From Adiantum capillus-veneris (lineage: Eukaryota; Streptophyta; Polypodiopsida; Polypodiales; Pteridaceae), in contig CM043970.1 of NCBI GenBank assembly GCA_014529385.2, positions 47,703,779 through 47,767,778 of the forward strand: 64,000 nucleotides of DNA, given 5' to 3'. Shown here one piece after another: positions 30,464 to 41,878 of the stretch; the stretch's first letter is position 1; the number at the start of each line of letters is the position of its first letter. The notes beneath the pieces were generated by a model, which was not told the origin of the DNA, made no database searches, and saw only the letters and a list, made by a program, of their open reading frames with translations. The translations under genes and the position numbers were made by a program.

Positions 30464-31944
30464 TTGCGAATGGACGAGTACTGAAATGGTGCACCATAGA
30501 GAAAAAATGGACGAACCATGGCACGGATGAGTGTTTTTACAACAAAAACTATGTGAGGGAAAGGCCGTATGGACCTCCAGCAGGACCACCCCAGCCACCT
30601 CCTCCAAGATATCAAGTTGGGACAAATGTGAATATGGTAGCAGGAGCAGACAGACCTCAACCTGTGTTCGGTCAACAACCTCCATTACCACAAGAAAATA
30701 GGACCATGATTAGGTATGCTCCACCTTATGAAGCATCACCTGGAACAAATAATACACCTCAAATTTCGTATTACGAGGAACCAAATTAGCCTTACGTAAT
30801 TGAACCTGAACCACAGATGTACGCAAACGAAGCCTATCAACCATGGGGAAATAATGAGGGTATGGCACCACCAACGTATGTAGCACAACCTTCGAGGGAT
30901 CAATATTTGGTGGATGAAAGAACGCTAATGTTCATTGTGAACCAGCACTACAAATCAAGAGGATACCCTAATAGGACGGGACAACCTATGGGATCACCTC
31001 CTCAAAATCAACCACCAATTGGACCATGCTATAACTGTGGAAGTTTAGATCATTGGGAGCGTAGTTGTCCTTTCAAAGGTGAAGGAGTGAAAATTTTTGG
31101 GTTTTGTGATGGGTGTGGTGTGAATCACATACTGCAAGATTGCCCAAGGAATCAGGACAACAAGGGGAAAGAAACTATGAATATTGTGGGGGTGTTACCA
31201 AGTGCAAGCAGTGGATCAGAAACCGAACCCATGATCCAGATCAATGCGGTAACCAGAGACCAAGCCAAGGACTTAGAGAAAAACAAGCCATTGGAAGAAA
31301 AGGTCGAGTTGCCAATACCCACTGAAAACAAGAGTTTATCTGTGAGAATACAACGGAAATCTTGGAAGGCGAAGCGAGACAAAATGAAAGCAAGAAGGAT
31401 TAAAACCCAAATTGCCATGAAAAATGAATTACATGAAATGAAAGAGCAACTGAAACAAGAGAGAGATAGTAAAACTGCTAAGGACAACAACAAGCCGAGG
31501 AAATCATCCTCAGGGGGATCAATCTTGGTCGAGGAAGTGCTAGAGCCTTTAGATGCTCTATTACCAGTGTATGAAGCAAAGCTAAAAACAAATCAAACTT
31601 TAGAGTAGATATGGTTGACTTATCCTCAACCAAAAGTGGAAACGAAGCATTTGGAAATGTGTAAACACCTTTATGGAACAGTCTAGGCATTGATGGAACC
31701 TAATGCAATTAGAACCCAAGAACAAGAAGTGCTGATTCACAAAGAGCGAGAAAAATTGAAGATCAATGAATCAGAACAAGTAAACGGACCCAGGCCTGAA
31801 ACGATATTGTCATTGGATCACCAAGTGGTTCCGAACACCATTGATGATGCTAAGTCAATGATTATAATGCCAATTCTAGAAGTGGAAGAACCATTAGAAA
31901 TAGAAATAGCAGAAGCGCGAGGTACAATCTGCACCAATTCCTGA
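30412..31944 (+). pseudogene. gag: Element D gag C-terminal, zinc knuckles
   Basis: One frame with TAG at 30787-30789 and 31606-31608. The first part is Pro-rich (AGPPQPPPPRYQ). The second, from 30817, has the knuckle CYNCGSLDHWERSC and a second motif FCDGCGVNHILQDC, matching the two knuckles at the start of C pol part 1. A Lys/Glu-rich, probably coiled segment follows (MKARRIKTQIAMKNELHEMK). Positions 31690-31944 continue in phase after another stop. It links nucleocapsid to protease. Three nonsense codons show decay. Confidence 0.75.
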
Positions 31945-31951
31945 GGGTAAC

Positions 31952-33444
31952 ATGGACAACGAATTTTATCCAGGAGATATACAATCGTTGTATGGAGATG
32001 CAGGAACAAAGGTTTCGATGGAAAGCAAAGCTCAATCCCTGAAAACCCTGCCTTCATTTATAGGTGAACATGAGGCACAATCGGAGATAAGATTAGTTCC
32101 ATCCCAGAAGAGAGCTATTCCACAAATGATTGACTCAAAAAGTCTTCAAGAGATGTTGTCGACACTTGTAACATGCACAATCACACTGTCAGAACTCTTG
32201 AGAGTCAGACCACACTTATGGGAAGGCATGGAAAAACATTTGGAGAACAAAGGAATAAAGATTCCTCTTCAGACAAACCCTACGGTAGAAGAAAACAAAT
32301 GGGAAGGTCAACCCAAAGCCCAACCTATGCCCATAAACAAGGTCGGAGATTACTGTGAAGGTGAGGAAGGTAATACAACCTTACCTGTTGAATATCAGGA
32401 TATAAAGGCAATAGCTATCCTAGACAGTGGGACGGGAGTTGCGATTGCTACAAAGCAAATCTGGGAGAAATGGGGCCGTCCAGCTCTCAGAAAGACGAGA
32501 ATGAAACTGCAACCCGCAGATGGGTATGTAGAGAGACCATTAGGAATCCTGGACCAAATAGTTGTAACTTCGTGTGGAATTAACTATGAGCACACCTTTG
32601 CCGTGGTAGATTTTGAGAAAACGAACAACTTTGACATTATTTTGGGGTGACCTTTTATGCGTCAACTCAAAATGATACAAGATTGGGGGTACAACCAAAT
32701 TTACCTAAGGCATGAGGAGCTAATAACAAAAATCAACATGAAGGATCATAGCTATAGAGACGTTGCAAAAACACTAGTGCAAGAATTTGATTCAACCACA
32801 GTGATTGGAAAATAAATACCTGCGTGGTTACAAATGAAAGCACATCTTTGGATGTGTGGAGCATCTGATTGTGGAGACTTAATCAAAGAGAAATGTGTGT
32901 TGGAAAGGTCCGTAGAAGACGAGGCTTATCTCTCAGAACCTTTCCCCGAAAATTTATTTGAGCCATTTGGGTGGACTCAAATATTTTCAACCTTGGATGT
33001 ATGTGTTAACGAATGCACGCCTATAAAATTTTGTGATGATGAAGGATACGACCTAGTAACGTTGCAAATGACTAGCATCATCCTTGAGTCAGGATCAGTG
33101 AGTCAGGATCAGATAGCAAGGAACAAGAAGAATCACAACGTGAGACTGAGTGTAAAAGAATAGTTGATGAGATATCTGTGGTGGACGATAGGAATCGAAT
33201 AGAGGAGGAATTCACAGATTCACTAAACGATGACCTTCCATCACTGGGTGATGAAATCCCAATGATGAAAGATCGAGTGGATCAGAGACGAATAGGAAGT
33301 ATATGTCGAGACCGGACATCTTTTACGAGTTTCCTAACCAAAAACCTAGTTGACAAGAGCGGTATAGATCAAAGAGAACAAGGAAATCAAGAGCGAATAA
33401 GCATAAATCCATGCCTCTTGTCAATGACAAAACGAGATATCTAA
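31952..33444 (+). pseudogene. Element D protease and linker
   Basis: The frame 31952-32650 contains the retropepsin block AIAILDSGTGVAIATKQIWE (about 32405-32465, D-S-G triplet) and ends VDFEKTNNFDIILG at a TGA (32648-32650) that interrupts ILG-x-PFM. The frame carries on (MRQLKMIQDWGYNQIYLRHE), meets a TAA, and continues 32834-33163 with PFGWTQIFSTLDVCVNECTP. The segment 33178-33444 is an acidic linker in another frame. Element A has the corresponding DVCVNE segment. The active site is intact, but the domain end is cut by nonsense codons. Confidence 0.8.
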
Positions 33445-34496
33445 GGCTTGTAAAAGCTGATGATTGTATCAAAGACAAGGTCACTGGTCGGTTTATCAAA
33501 ACTAAACCATGGAAAAACAACAAGAAGAACAAGCGTGAAAAGCAAATGACTAAGACATATAAGGAGGGGGAAACATGGTCTAGAATGACCAAAACAAAGA
33601 GGAAAACGGAGTACAATAAGCTCAAACGGACCCTCAAAGACATATGGACAACTGAAATGGAAACAGATGAGGACACGAATTCTAACAAGATGGATGTGTC
33701 GTCCCATTATAAGAAGTATACCATACAAGATAGAAAAATCATAGTGCAACAACCGATGAGGGAATTGAAGGAACCTGATACATCATACGACGGTCCTGAA
33801 AAAACCAAACGAATAGACCTAGCAGAGCCAGGAGAAGCACCAAAACCTGCATATATTGCCACGGATCTTACTGAAGAAGAGGAAAAGCTTTTGATAGCTA
33901 CTCTAAAACAGTATAGAGATGTCTTTGCATGGTCATACAAAGATCTTAAGGGGGTGGATCCAAGTATCTATCAACACACAATACCCCTTAAGAATGACGC
34001 TAAACCAAGCAGACAACGTCCTTATAATTACAATGAAACGTTTGCAAGGAAGATCAAGGAGGAGATAGATAAGCTGAGAGAGGCAAAGTTTATTTACGAA
34101 ATTGAGCACACTGACTGGGTTTCACCGATTGTGGTGGTCCCGAAGAAAAATGGAAAGTTGAGAGTGTGCGTCAATCTCAAGAAGGTAAACGTTGCTAAAA
34201 TTCGGGACAACTATCCCCTACCCATTACTGATCATGTAATAGAAAGAGTGGCAGGAAAAGGAGCTTATAGTCTCTTAGATGGTTTTTCAGGCTACAACCA
34301 ACTCGCAATAAAGCCAAAGGATCATCACAAGACGGCTTTTGCAACTGAATGGGGTATCTTGGCATTCAAGGTAATGGCTTTTGGCTTAACGAATGTACTA
34401 GCCACATTTCAGAGGCTGATGGGTCATGCTTTTAAGGAATATCTAAGACAGTTCTTAGAAATTTACATGGATGACTTGTGCGTTCACTTCTCGTAA
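33411..34496 (+). pseudogene. pol: Element D reverse transcriptase, palm
   Basis: 361 codons: a Lys-rich linker, SSHYKKYTIQDRKII, RIDLAEPGEAPKPAYIATDL, then RT with EHTDWVSPIVVVPKKNGKLR, VCVNLKKVN, AYSLLDGFSGYNQLAI, FKVMAFGLTN and the catalytic LEIYMDDLCVHFS (Y-M-D-D). The motifs are intact. The frame ends at TAA (34494-34496) because of a shift just after YMDD, and 34478-35152 continues. The family match to element C and A is clear. Confidence 0.92.
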
Positions 34497-35270
34497 GATT
34501 GGAGCACATAGAGCACTTGACCAAAGTGTTCAACAAATGCAGACTCTATCGGATTTGCATGAATCCGGAGAAATGTGTCTTCATGGTAAGACAAGGCAAA
34601 ATATTGAGACATATAGTGTCCAAAAATGGTATTTCGACAGACATGGAGAAGATCAACGTAATTGTTGATCTACCACGACCAGTAAAGGTAAAGGAGGTAC
34701 AGGCATTTATGGACCATTGTGGATATTATCGCAGATTTACCTACTCATACGCTATAATTGCAAAACCACTTTACGCGTTGATAACTAAATTTGAGTGGAC
34801 AGATGAGTGCGAGAAGGATTTTCAAACTTTGAAGCAAAGATTGATATCCGCTCCAATTTTGAAGGCTCTGGATTGGGAAAAGATATTCCACGTCCACGTA
34901 GATGCATCAGCATATGCTATAGGATGCATACTTGCACAACCTGGAGAAAACAACATGGATTTTCCAATTAGTTACTCCAGTAGACAACTAAACAGTGTAG
35001 AGAAGAATTACACGACAACTGAAAGGGAGGGTTTGGGTATGATCTATGCTGTGAAAAAGTTTAGACATTACCTACTTTCCAATAAATTTGTATTCTTCAT
35101 TGATCACCAAGCATTGTTGTACTTGGTAAACAAACCTTGTAGTACGGGGTAGATTGTACGATGGTTCATCATACTGCTTGAGTTTGACTTCATGGTTGTA
35201 GTCAAAAAAGGAACTACACACCAAAGAGCGGGATCATTTATCTAGAATGGTGCATGGAGAAAACCCTGTA
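34478..35270 (+). pseudogene. pol: Element D RT thumb and RNase H
   Basis: This frame continues RT (FNKCRLYRICMNPEKCVFMV, HIVSKNGISTDMEKINVIVD, MDHCGYYRRFTYSYAIIAKP) and gives RNase H with HVDASAYAIGCILAQPGE, YTTTEREGLGMIYAVKKFRH and FFIDHQALLYLVNKPCSTG. All three acidic positions are present. A TAG at 35150-35152 stops it; remnants of VRWFIILLEFDFMVVVKKG follow to about 35250. No second RNase H domain is seen after it, unlike element F. Confidence 0.9.
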
Positions 35271-35274
35271 GGAG

Positions 35275-36078
35275 TTGATGATGATTTTCCAGATGCATAT
35301 CTCTAGAAATGGTTCAAGATGGAGTGAGGATGTAATTCCTTTATTGACTATTGGGTCATTGAATTTGACAAGACAACCATCTACCATTGCAGCATCTAGA
35401 TCATTGGTAATGCTGGCTGGAAGGCTATACAAACAAGGATTGGATCAAATCCTTAGGCTTTGTGTTGAATCAAGTGAACATGACTTGTATCTAAACCAGG
35501 CTCATGTACAAACAACGGGGATTCACAATGGGCATGCACAGACGTATCAAAGATTGATGAGAATGGGTGTATATTGGCCAAAAATGCAACAAAGTGTTCA
35601 TAAGCATATCAAATCATGTGTTATTTGCACTTTTCAAAAGCCGATAGAATACGTGACTCTGTTCAAATTATCGATAGCACCCAGATGGAGTAACTACATT
35701 GTAGAATACCTCACCACCCGAATACTGCCTGAAGGGATGAGTAGATTACGTATCAAAACGATCACAAAAGAGGCAGAAAACTATGTATTGATTGAAGACA
35801 ATCTTTACAAGAGGGGAAAAGACAATCAATTGAGAATGTGTGCGACGAAAGCGGAATACGTTCCTATCTTAGAGCAAGCACATGGTGGACAAGCTGGAGG
35901 ATATTTCTCAGCTGACAACACGGCCAAAGCAATTCTTATTGCTGGCATATGGTGGCCTACACTATTCATGGACGCCGAAGAGTTTGTGGAAAGATGTGAT
36001 GATTGCCAGAGGATAAAGATTCCTAGAGCACGAGATGACATACCCTTGAGGCCAATGATGGGGCAACAACGTTTGTAA
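35275..36078 (+). pseudogene. pol: Element D tandem integrase zinc modules
   Basis: 267 codons holding two H2C2-like modules. The first (about 35390-35650) reads MLAGRLYKQGLDQILRLCVE, QAHVQTTGIHNGHAQTYQRL, MRMGVYWPKM and HIKSCVICTF, a complete H-H-C-C set. A connecting segment (RWSNYIVEYLTTRILPEG) leads to the second (about 35760-36020): EDNLYKRGKDNQLRMC, EQAHGGQAGGYFSADNTAKA, IWWPTLF and ERCDDCQR, in which the second His is replaced by Tyr. Element C has only the second-type module. The frame ends at 36078 by a shift; the integrase core follows. Confidence 0.88.
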
Positions 36079-37109
36079 AATGGGGAATAGACTTTGTAGG
36101 ACCAATTGTGCCTCCTGGATATAAAACGCATGCTCAATATATTATTGTGGCAACAGATTATCTAACAAAGTGGGTTAAAGAAAAAGCAACAACCAAAAAT
36201 GATGCAAAAACGACAGTATAGTTTTTGTATGAGAACATTTTCACCAGATATGGCTTACCAATAGAGATAGTGAGCGATAGAGGGACTCATTTCGTCAATG
36301 AAGTGATCGAATTCCTATTGGATGAATTCATGGTAACTCACAGGAAGTCAACTCCCTATCACCCACAAGCTAACGGCCAAGCAGAAAGTACGAACAAGAT
36401 TTTGGTGACTATTCTCACGAAAATTGTTAGTGAATCGAGAGCCGACTGGGATCAGAAGCTGCATTCAGCTTTATGGACATATAGAGTAGCGTACAAAATC
36501 TCAATCAGAACGACTCCGTTCAACATGGTTTATATAATTCAAGCGATTTTGCCACTTGAGTTTCTTATCCCCACACTTCGGGTAGCTAAAGAATTAGAAT
36601 GGATGGGCCATGAATTATCCAATCAAATAGATATCCTGGAAAAACTGGATGAAACTAGATTGAGAGCAGTTGCATCAATCTACGTGCAAAAACGAAACAT
36701 GAAATTGTTCTTTGATCAACATGTCATCAGCAAGGAATTTGCTGAGGGGGATTACGTCTTAATGTATACCCTGAAACAACATTCCTGGAAACTCAAAAAG
36801 CGAGGCAATGGACCCTATGTGATTCATGACATATCATCTAGCGGTGCCATTAAGCTTGCGACATTAGAGGGAGAGGAGATGCCTAACTGGATTAGTGGCT
36901 GCAGATTAAAGAAGTACAACCTACCACTAACCTTAGAGATGCTTGCCAGAATCCACGCTGCGAAGGAGTGCAAGAACAAAGCAAATGAGACAAAGGCTCT
37001 AGCACAGGAGGAAGCCAGAATCAAAATTTTAAAGCGGAAACAGAAATTACAACAACAAAGATTTCCTCAACCAGCGAATATGGCTCAAATTCCTCTTTCT
37101 ATAATTCAC

Positions 37110-37450
37110 ACTAACGAGCAATGGGAGATAGAAATCGATGTTTGCATTAATGTCAGACTTCCGAATGGCAGATATCAACGAGCATTGATTGAAAGAGGGG
37201 CAAGAGTCAATGTGGTCAACTTTTCCACTTACAAGATGCTTACCGATGAACCCCTCGCGCAATCCACACGAGATTTACAAGCCGCAAACAGGGCAACAAT
37301 GCCAATGTTGGGGATAGTAAACTTACCAATCAATATTGATGGAAATAGTTGTCCTCATCAATTTTCTGTAATGAAAGAGGAAGGAATCATAGAATCACTA
37401 TGTTTGGGAGTACCATGGATGAGAACGTACAATGCAGTTGCCGAATGGTT
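37110..37450 (+). other. Second retropepsin-like domain after integrase (D)
   Basis: It reads EIEIDVCINVRLPNGRYQRA, then LIERGARVNVVNFSTYKML, and ends LCLGVPWMRTYNAVAEW. Layout and position match the element C domain (LLDTGAKYNLLS ... LGRTWMIATKCTIDW). The active-site triplet is E-R-G instead of D-T-G, so it should not be catalytic in this copy. Confidence 0.6.
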
Positions 37451-37589
37451 AGAACATGCACTGATGTACACACAGAACTCTAACATGTACATGACTCCAT
37501 TCGCCAAAACAGATCACTCGTGGCCGATTATCCCCATCGACAAAAAGCAATCAGCTCATCAGCCAGAAACACCGAAAACGACTGTTCGG

Positions 37590-37890
37590 AAAGTATGGAT
37601 AAAGAAAACCATCATGCAGAACAAACAGAGACAGATATGGCTACCCAAGGCACAACTCCCGACGACAGCAACACCATATCAAAAACCTTCAGAAGCTAAT
37701 CCAAAGTGGAAATGGCAACCAAAGCTGGAGACAACCAAAAATTCAGCGACGACAAAGCTCGAATGGAGACCAAAAAGTCAAGACAGGAAGCCTGAACTAA
37801 CAAGATGGCAATGGAAACCTAAGAAAATTCAAGAACCTAAATTAAAATCTGCACATATGAAAAAAACTGAATACAAATGGGTTCCAAAAA
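37590..37890 (+). repeat. W-x-P-K type peptide repeats (D)
   Basis: Several copies of W-x-P-K or close variants: VWIKKT, IWLPKA, WKWQPKLE, LEWRPKSQ, WQWKPKKI and YKWVPKIV, spaced 10-25 residues apart. They are denser than in element C but at the same place, after the second protease-like domain. Confidence 0.75.
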
Positions 37891-38189
37891 TAGTTGCCAT
37901 AAAAAAACCAACAATCAAGGAGAGAACAATTAAACTGCAAGCTCTTCTGTTCCATAAACAGCTAGCCTCGCCATCCAAAGCCATTGAATATTACATTCAC
38001 TCCCCGCATCTTGCACAACACTTTGTTTCCCAATGCATTGTCTCAAAAATGAAGATAAGGCCACATTACACGGCCGTGCATAGACACAGATTTCAAAACC
38101 CATGCACATGCACACAACCTTCGTCCGGGACGACTCAGTTTAATAAGGGGGGAGTAACTGCTGAATCTAGCAGCAGTCAGGACCATTAA

Positions 38190-40441
38190 GGGGTCCAACG
38201 TGTATATATGTACATAATGCGTGTGTTTTTTGTTTTTTTCATTTTTTAGAGTTCAATTTCGAATAAATTTGATCAAAATCTAGCATTTTTTAGCGTTTTT
38301 ATCATCCAACTAGCATAATAATGAGTTGTAATGACAAAATTTAGAGCATTGGGATGCTTCTAGTGAAAATATATGCTTAGGGGTGAGTATAATAATTTCT
38401 GGCTAATTTTCGCCAGTTAATAAGTATTTTCAATTTATTTTATTTGATTTTTGTTAATAATCTTTCAAAAATTAAAAAATATCATCCACAGTGTCGGAAC
38501 CAAGTTTTGGAAGCAAACGCCGAAGTATCATGATAGGGTTATCAAGCATGGAAGATATGAAGCTAATCTGAAATGTCGAATTTCAGCCTTAATGATCATG
38601 ACCACATTTCGCCAGAATCACATCAAATGGTCATACGACGCTAGAATGATGAACGGTTCAACCCACAGATGGTATGCAGATTATATCGAGATCAAAGGTA
38701 ATGAAAATAATACCTATGTCACGAAAACCTCGGGAAGATATGGGTCAGGTAGGCCAAATTCTAGCTCATTGTTCATTTTCACATTTTGAGAGAGAAGAAG
38801 AGAGCTTCTTGACCTAGAGCGAGCTGCCACGTTTCTACCCCATACGGTCGTTCGGAGCTAGCATTTCATACCAGATTTCACAGGTATGTTCCTTATCAAG
38901 TAAAGATCAAGTCTATTACGCATACAAGCGCAAATCATTGCACAAACGGGCGAATGGATCAAATCAAAATCGGATTGAGTCAAATAGGTCAAGGCCCTTA
39001 GAGGCATCATGACAAAACTTTTACAAGCACAGAACACATCAATGTGTTCCCCACAATGTCAGGAACCAGGCCATGTGGTCAGATATCATTTTGGTGGTGG
39101 TACAACGATCGTGATTGGCGTACCCCACTAACCAAACTTGGCACAGAATTTGCAAACAGCCTCCCCTCAACTTCGCCAACAAACTGCAGGTATCAAAAAT
39201 CAAATTGGGGTCCATGGTACGATCGCGATCGGTGCCCCCACATGCAAGTTTTAGAAATTTTGGCTTGGCCAGGCTTAGAACTCAGTGAGGGATACACTCT
39301 CTTGAATTTTCATGAAAAATGCACAAATTTTTCTCATAGAATGGGCCAAATTTATCAAACACACCTGAATCGGAAAATTTGACCTACAACTACCAAAATT
39401 CGACTGAAAATTATGACGGGTGGTTTGAAAGGCATACCTGTCCGACTAGGAGTCAGCACAGCAGCAGAAAACCCTGAATGGAGCTCAGAATCTTCCACAA
39501 GGATGGAGATGACCATTTCAGCCTCGAGTGATCACACAAGGGAAGAATTTGGCCGAACTAATATCAAAGACTAAAAGGCGACTTAGAGATGCCCAATTAT
39601 CCCATTAGTATCCAAAGAATGCCTGAAAAATACCCAAGTCTGGAAAATCTTGAAGACGGGGTAAAAAGTGCCTGATCAAGTCAGAATCAGACAGCGGAGT
39701 AGGCTGATGGTAGCAACACATCATGGAAGCAGTAAAAGCTCAAAAACTAACATCACCTAACTCCACGATCCAACCATAATTCATAAGGAAAACCCAATAT
39801 GGTTAGACTTAGTAAAATAAGGTCAAACAGTGAAAAATTGCTCTAATTTGTTCATTTTAAGTCCAAACTTGAAAATAAATCATCAGTGGGCTAGGCAGGC
39901 ATAGGGGACCAAAGACATCCAGTTTTCACCCAAAAAAGCCCAAGTACTACGATCACGACCGGTGTACCTCATCATCACATTTTGACCAAAATCTAACAGA
40001 TCCCTTGTACACATCTTGTTCAAGTCACCCATCAAGTTTCAAGCCAATTGGACATAAAAAAACCCATGAAAAATCAAAGTCTCGTCCAAAACTCCCATGT
40101 AACCCAAAATTGGGACTTATAAACTCAAAAGTGGTTCAAATAAAAGACAAAGTGGACCAAAATGACTCTCTAGCTATCAGGAAACCACTCATGTGATCAA
40201 ATCTCATTTTGGCCTGTGTACTACGATCGCGATCGGTGTACCTTACGCCCAGATTTGGCTTAGGTTTCAATCAGTCATAGCTCTAGTCTTCCTAGTCCCA
40301 CTGGTGAAATATGGACAAGAATGGATGAGCTTTGTTCAAGATATGATCAGTTTTAACTTTTGAATTGCTTTTTACTAAAAGTCTAAATGCTACTGATTGC
40401 GAAAGGAAAATCCTGATAGCTTGTGATTCTAATGACACAGA
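38190..40441 (+). other. Element D post-pol noncoding region with motif copies
   Basis: No coding domain is recognised. It carries four copies of the dispersed motif: 39102-39125 (diverged), 39217-39238, 39946-39969 and 40221-40244 (perfect core CGATCGCGATCG). Related copies occur in the leader and LTRs of the same element. Confidence 0.7.
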
Positions 40442-41878
40442 ATGCCTCGCCAAAAGCAAGCAAGGCAGTGGATAGCAGCACCATATGAAGTGGATGAGCT
40501 CTCTACAAACCAAAAAGGTCACATCTCGGATGAAACACTAGCTCAGATCCCTGCTCACATTTTCATCGCGAAGTTTAGGGATGCTGATGGTGATATGGTA
40601 AAGACGGCTATCATGCCACGAGAAATATGGAATCTCCACCGAAGGCCGGAGGTCACAGAAGCCATGAGGGCTGTTCATTTGGAACAGTTTTTCAGATTGC
40701 AGCCATGGGGAACAGACTACATGAGGGCCCATGAGCTCATGAGCTCGATACAGTATGGTGGGCAAGCAATGCTCACCGAAAAGGATGGTTCAAAGGTTAA
40801 AGTAAAGATCACAAAAGAAATCATCAACGAAGCTTTGCACTTCCTTCCAGGGCAACACGACTTGCTGGCAAAGACCAAGTCATTGGACAACGAGAAGGCC
40901 TTTATCAAAGCAAAAGGAAACAAGTACAAGTACAGTGACATGATATACGGTGAGCCGGAGTTACCAATGAGGCTGATCTCTCAGCATTTTAGGGTACAAA
41001 AGCCTCCTTGCTACACCGATCCAATCCTTCACATTGCAGTGGTCATGGCTCTAGCAACAGTTGAAAACAGAACCATCCGATGCGATTATGATTCTTACAT
41101 CTTGGAGAACTTGATCGAAGAAAATTTGAAAATCTCGGCAAAGAACAAAAGCTACATGAGTGCAGGGCCAATGCTAACAAGAATAGCATACCAAGCTTTG
41201 GGCATGATTGAAGACCTGCCGGCGGCCAGTTCTCAAACGGCCTTGATTCAGAAAGCAAAGTTGGTTTCTCACTCAGTAAGGACGACCACTAGCGCAACAT
41301 CATCGCGCTCGGCAAAGGCATCCAACAAAAGCTCGAGCGATGAAGAAAAGACGGAGACTGAAGACGAGGGAAACTCTCAAGGGTCAAAAAATAAAGGACC
41401 ATCGGAATTTGAAGAAAGCGAGGAGGAGGACTCCACCACACCGCTTGAGAGAAGAAAGAGGGAAAGAAGTACAGTTCCGCAATCTGACCTTCAAAAAGCA
41501 TATGCAGAGGCCCAACAAAGAGTTGAGGAAAGAAGGACAAAGTTGCGGGCCGACAGAAAGGCCAGGGCTGTTGCAACACAACAAACAGAAAAACGAAGGT
41601 TCAAGAAGGAAAGACAAGCAAGAATAGAAAATGCAGCTCGCATACGGGCTGAAAAACAAAGGTTAGAAGCGGAACAAAAGGGTGCAAAAGTGGACATTTC
41701 TTCTGAGTCCACTGAAGGAACAAAGGAGAAAAAACCGACTGAAGATATGGACCAAGCAGAGCAATTAAAGAAAACTCAAAGAGAGAGGAATGTGGAAGCA
41801 CGACGGGTGGCAGATTTGACTCGCATCGAAAAAGAGGCACGTACAAGAAGTGTCGAAATCACCACCTCCCTTGCCTAA
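40442..41878 (+). pseudogene. Element D extra ORF, N-terminal part
   Basis: 478 codons between pol and the 3' LTR, beginning MPRQKQARQWIAAPYEVDEL. The first 270 residues look like a folded domain with regular hydrophobic spacing (HIFIAKFRDADGDMVKTAIM, AVHLEQFFRLQPWGTDYMRA, PMRLISQHFRVQKPPCYTDP, LHIAVVMALATVENRTIRCD). A Ser/Glu-rich segment and a long Arg/Glu/Ala-rich coiled-coil stretch follow (KAYAEAQQRVEERRTKLRAD). I do not recognise the family. Large plant gypsy elements are known to carry additional ORFs at this position. A frameshift near 41865 ends it before a proline-rich segment. Confidence 0.6.

Larger units (their letters stand above)
36073..38189 (+). pseudogene. pol: Element D integrase core and post-integrase region
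   Basis: From 36073 a frame with one TAG (36219-36221) reads KWGIDFVGPIVPP and VATDYLTKWV. From 36225, 654 open codons give VSDRGTHFVNEVI (second Asp), QANGQAESTNKIL (Glu), a C-terminal chromo-less tail (YVLMYTLKQHSWKLKKRGNG), then a second retropepsin-like domain (37110-37450) and a W-x-P-K type repeat array (37590-37890). The catalytic D, D and E are retained. The frame runs to 38189, through the purine-rich tract aataaggggggag at 38140-38152. It is the largest intact segment of the element. Confidence 0.9.

Noticed and set aside
13894-40244. CGATCGCGATCG motif as a sign of cyanobacterial HIP1-type contamination
   Set aside because: All copies sit inside one plant retrotransposon bounded by LTRs and target duplications; no bacterial gene is nearby.
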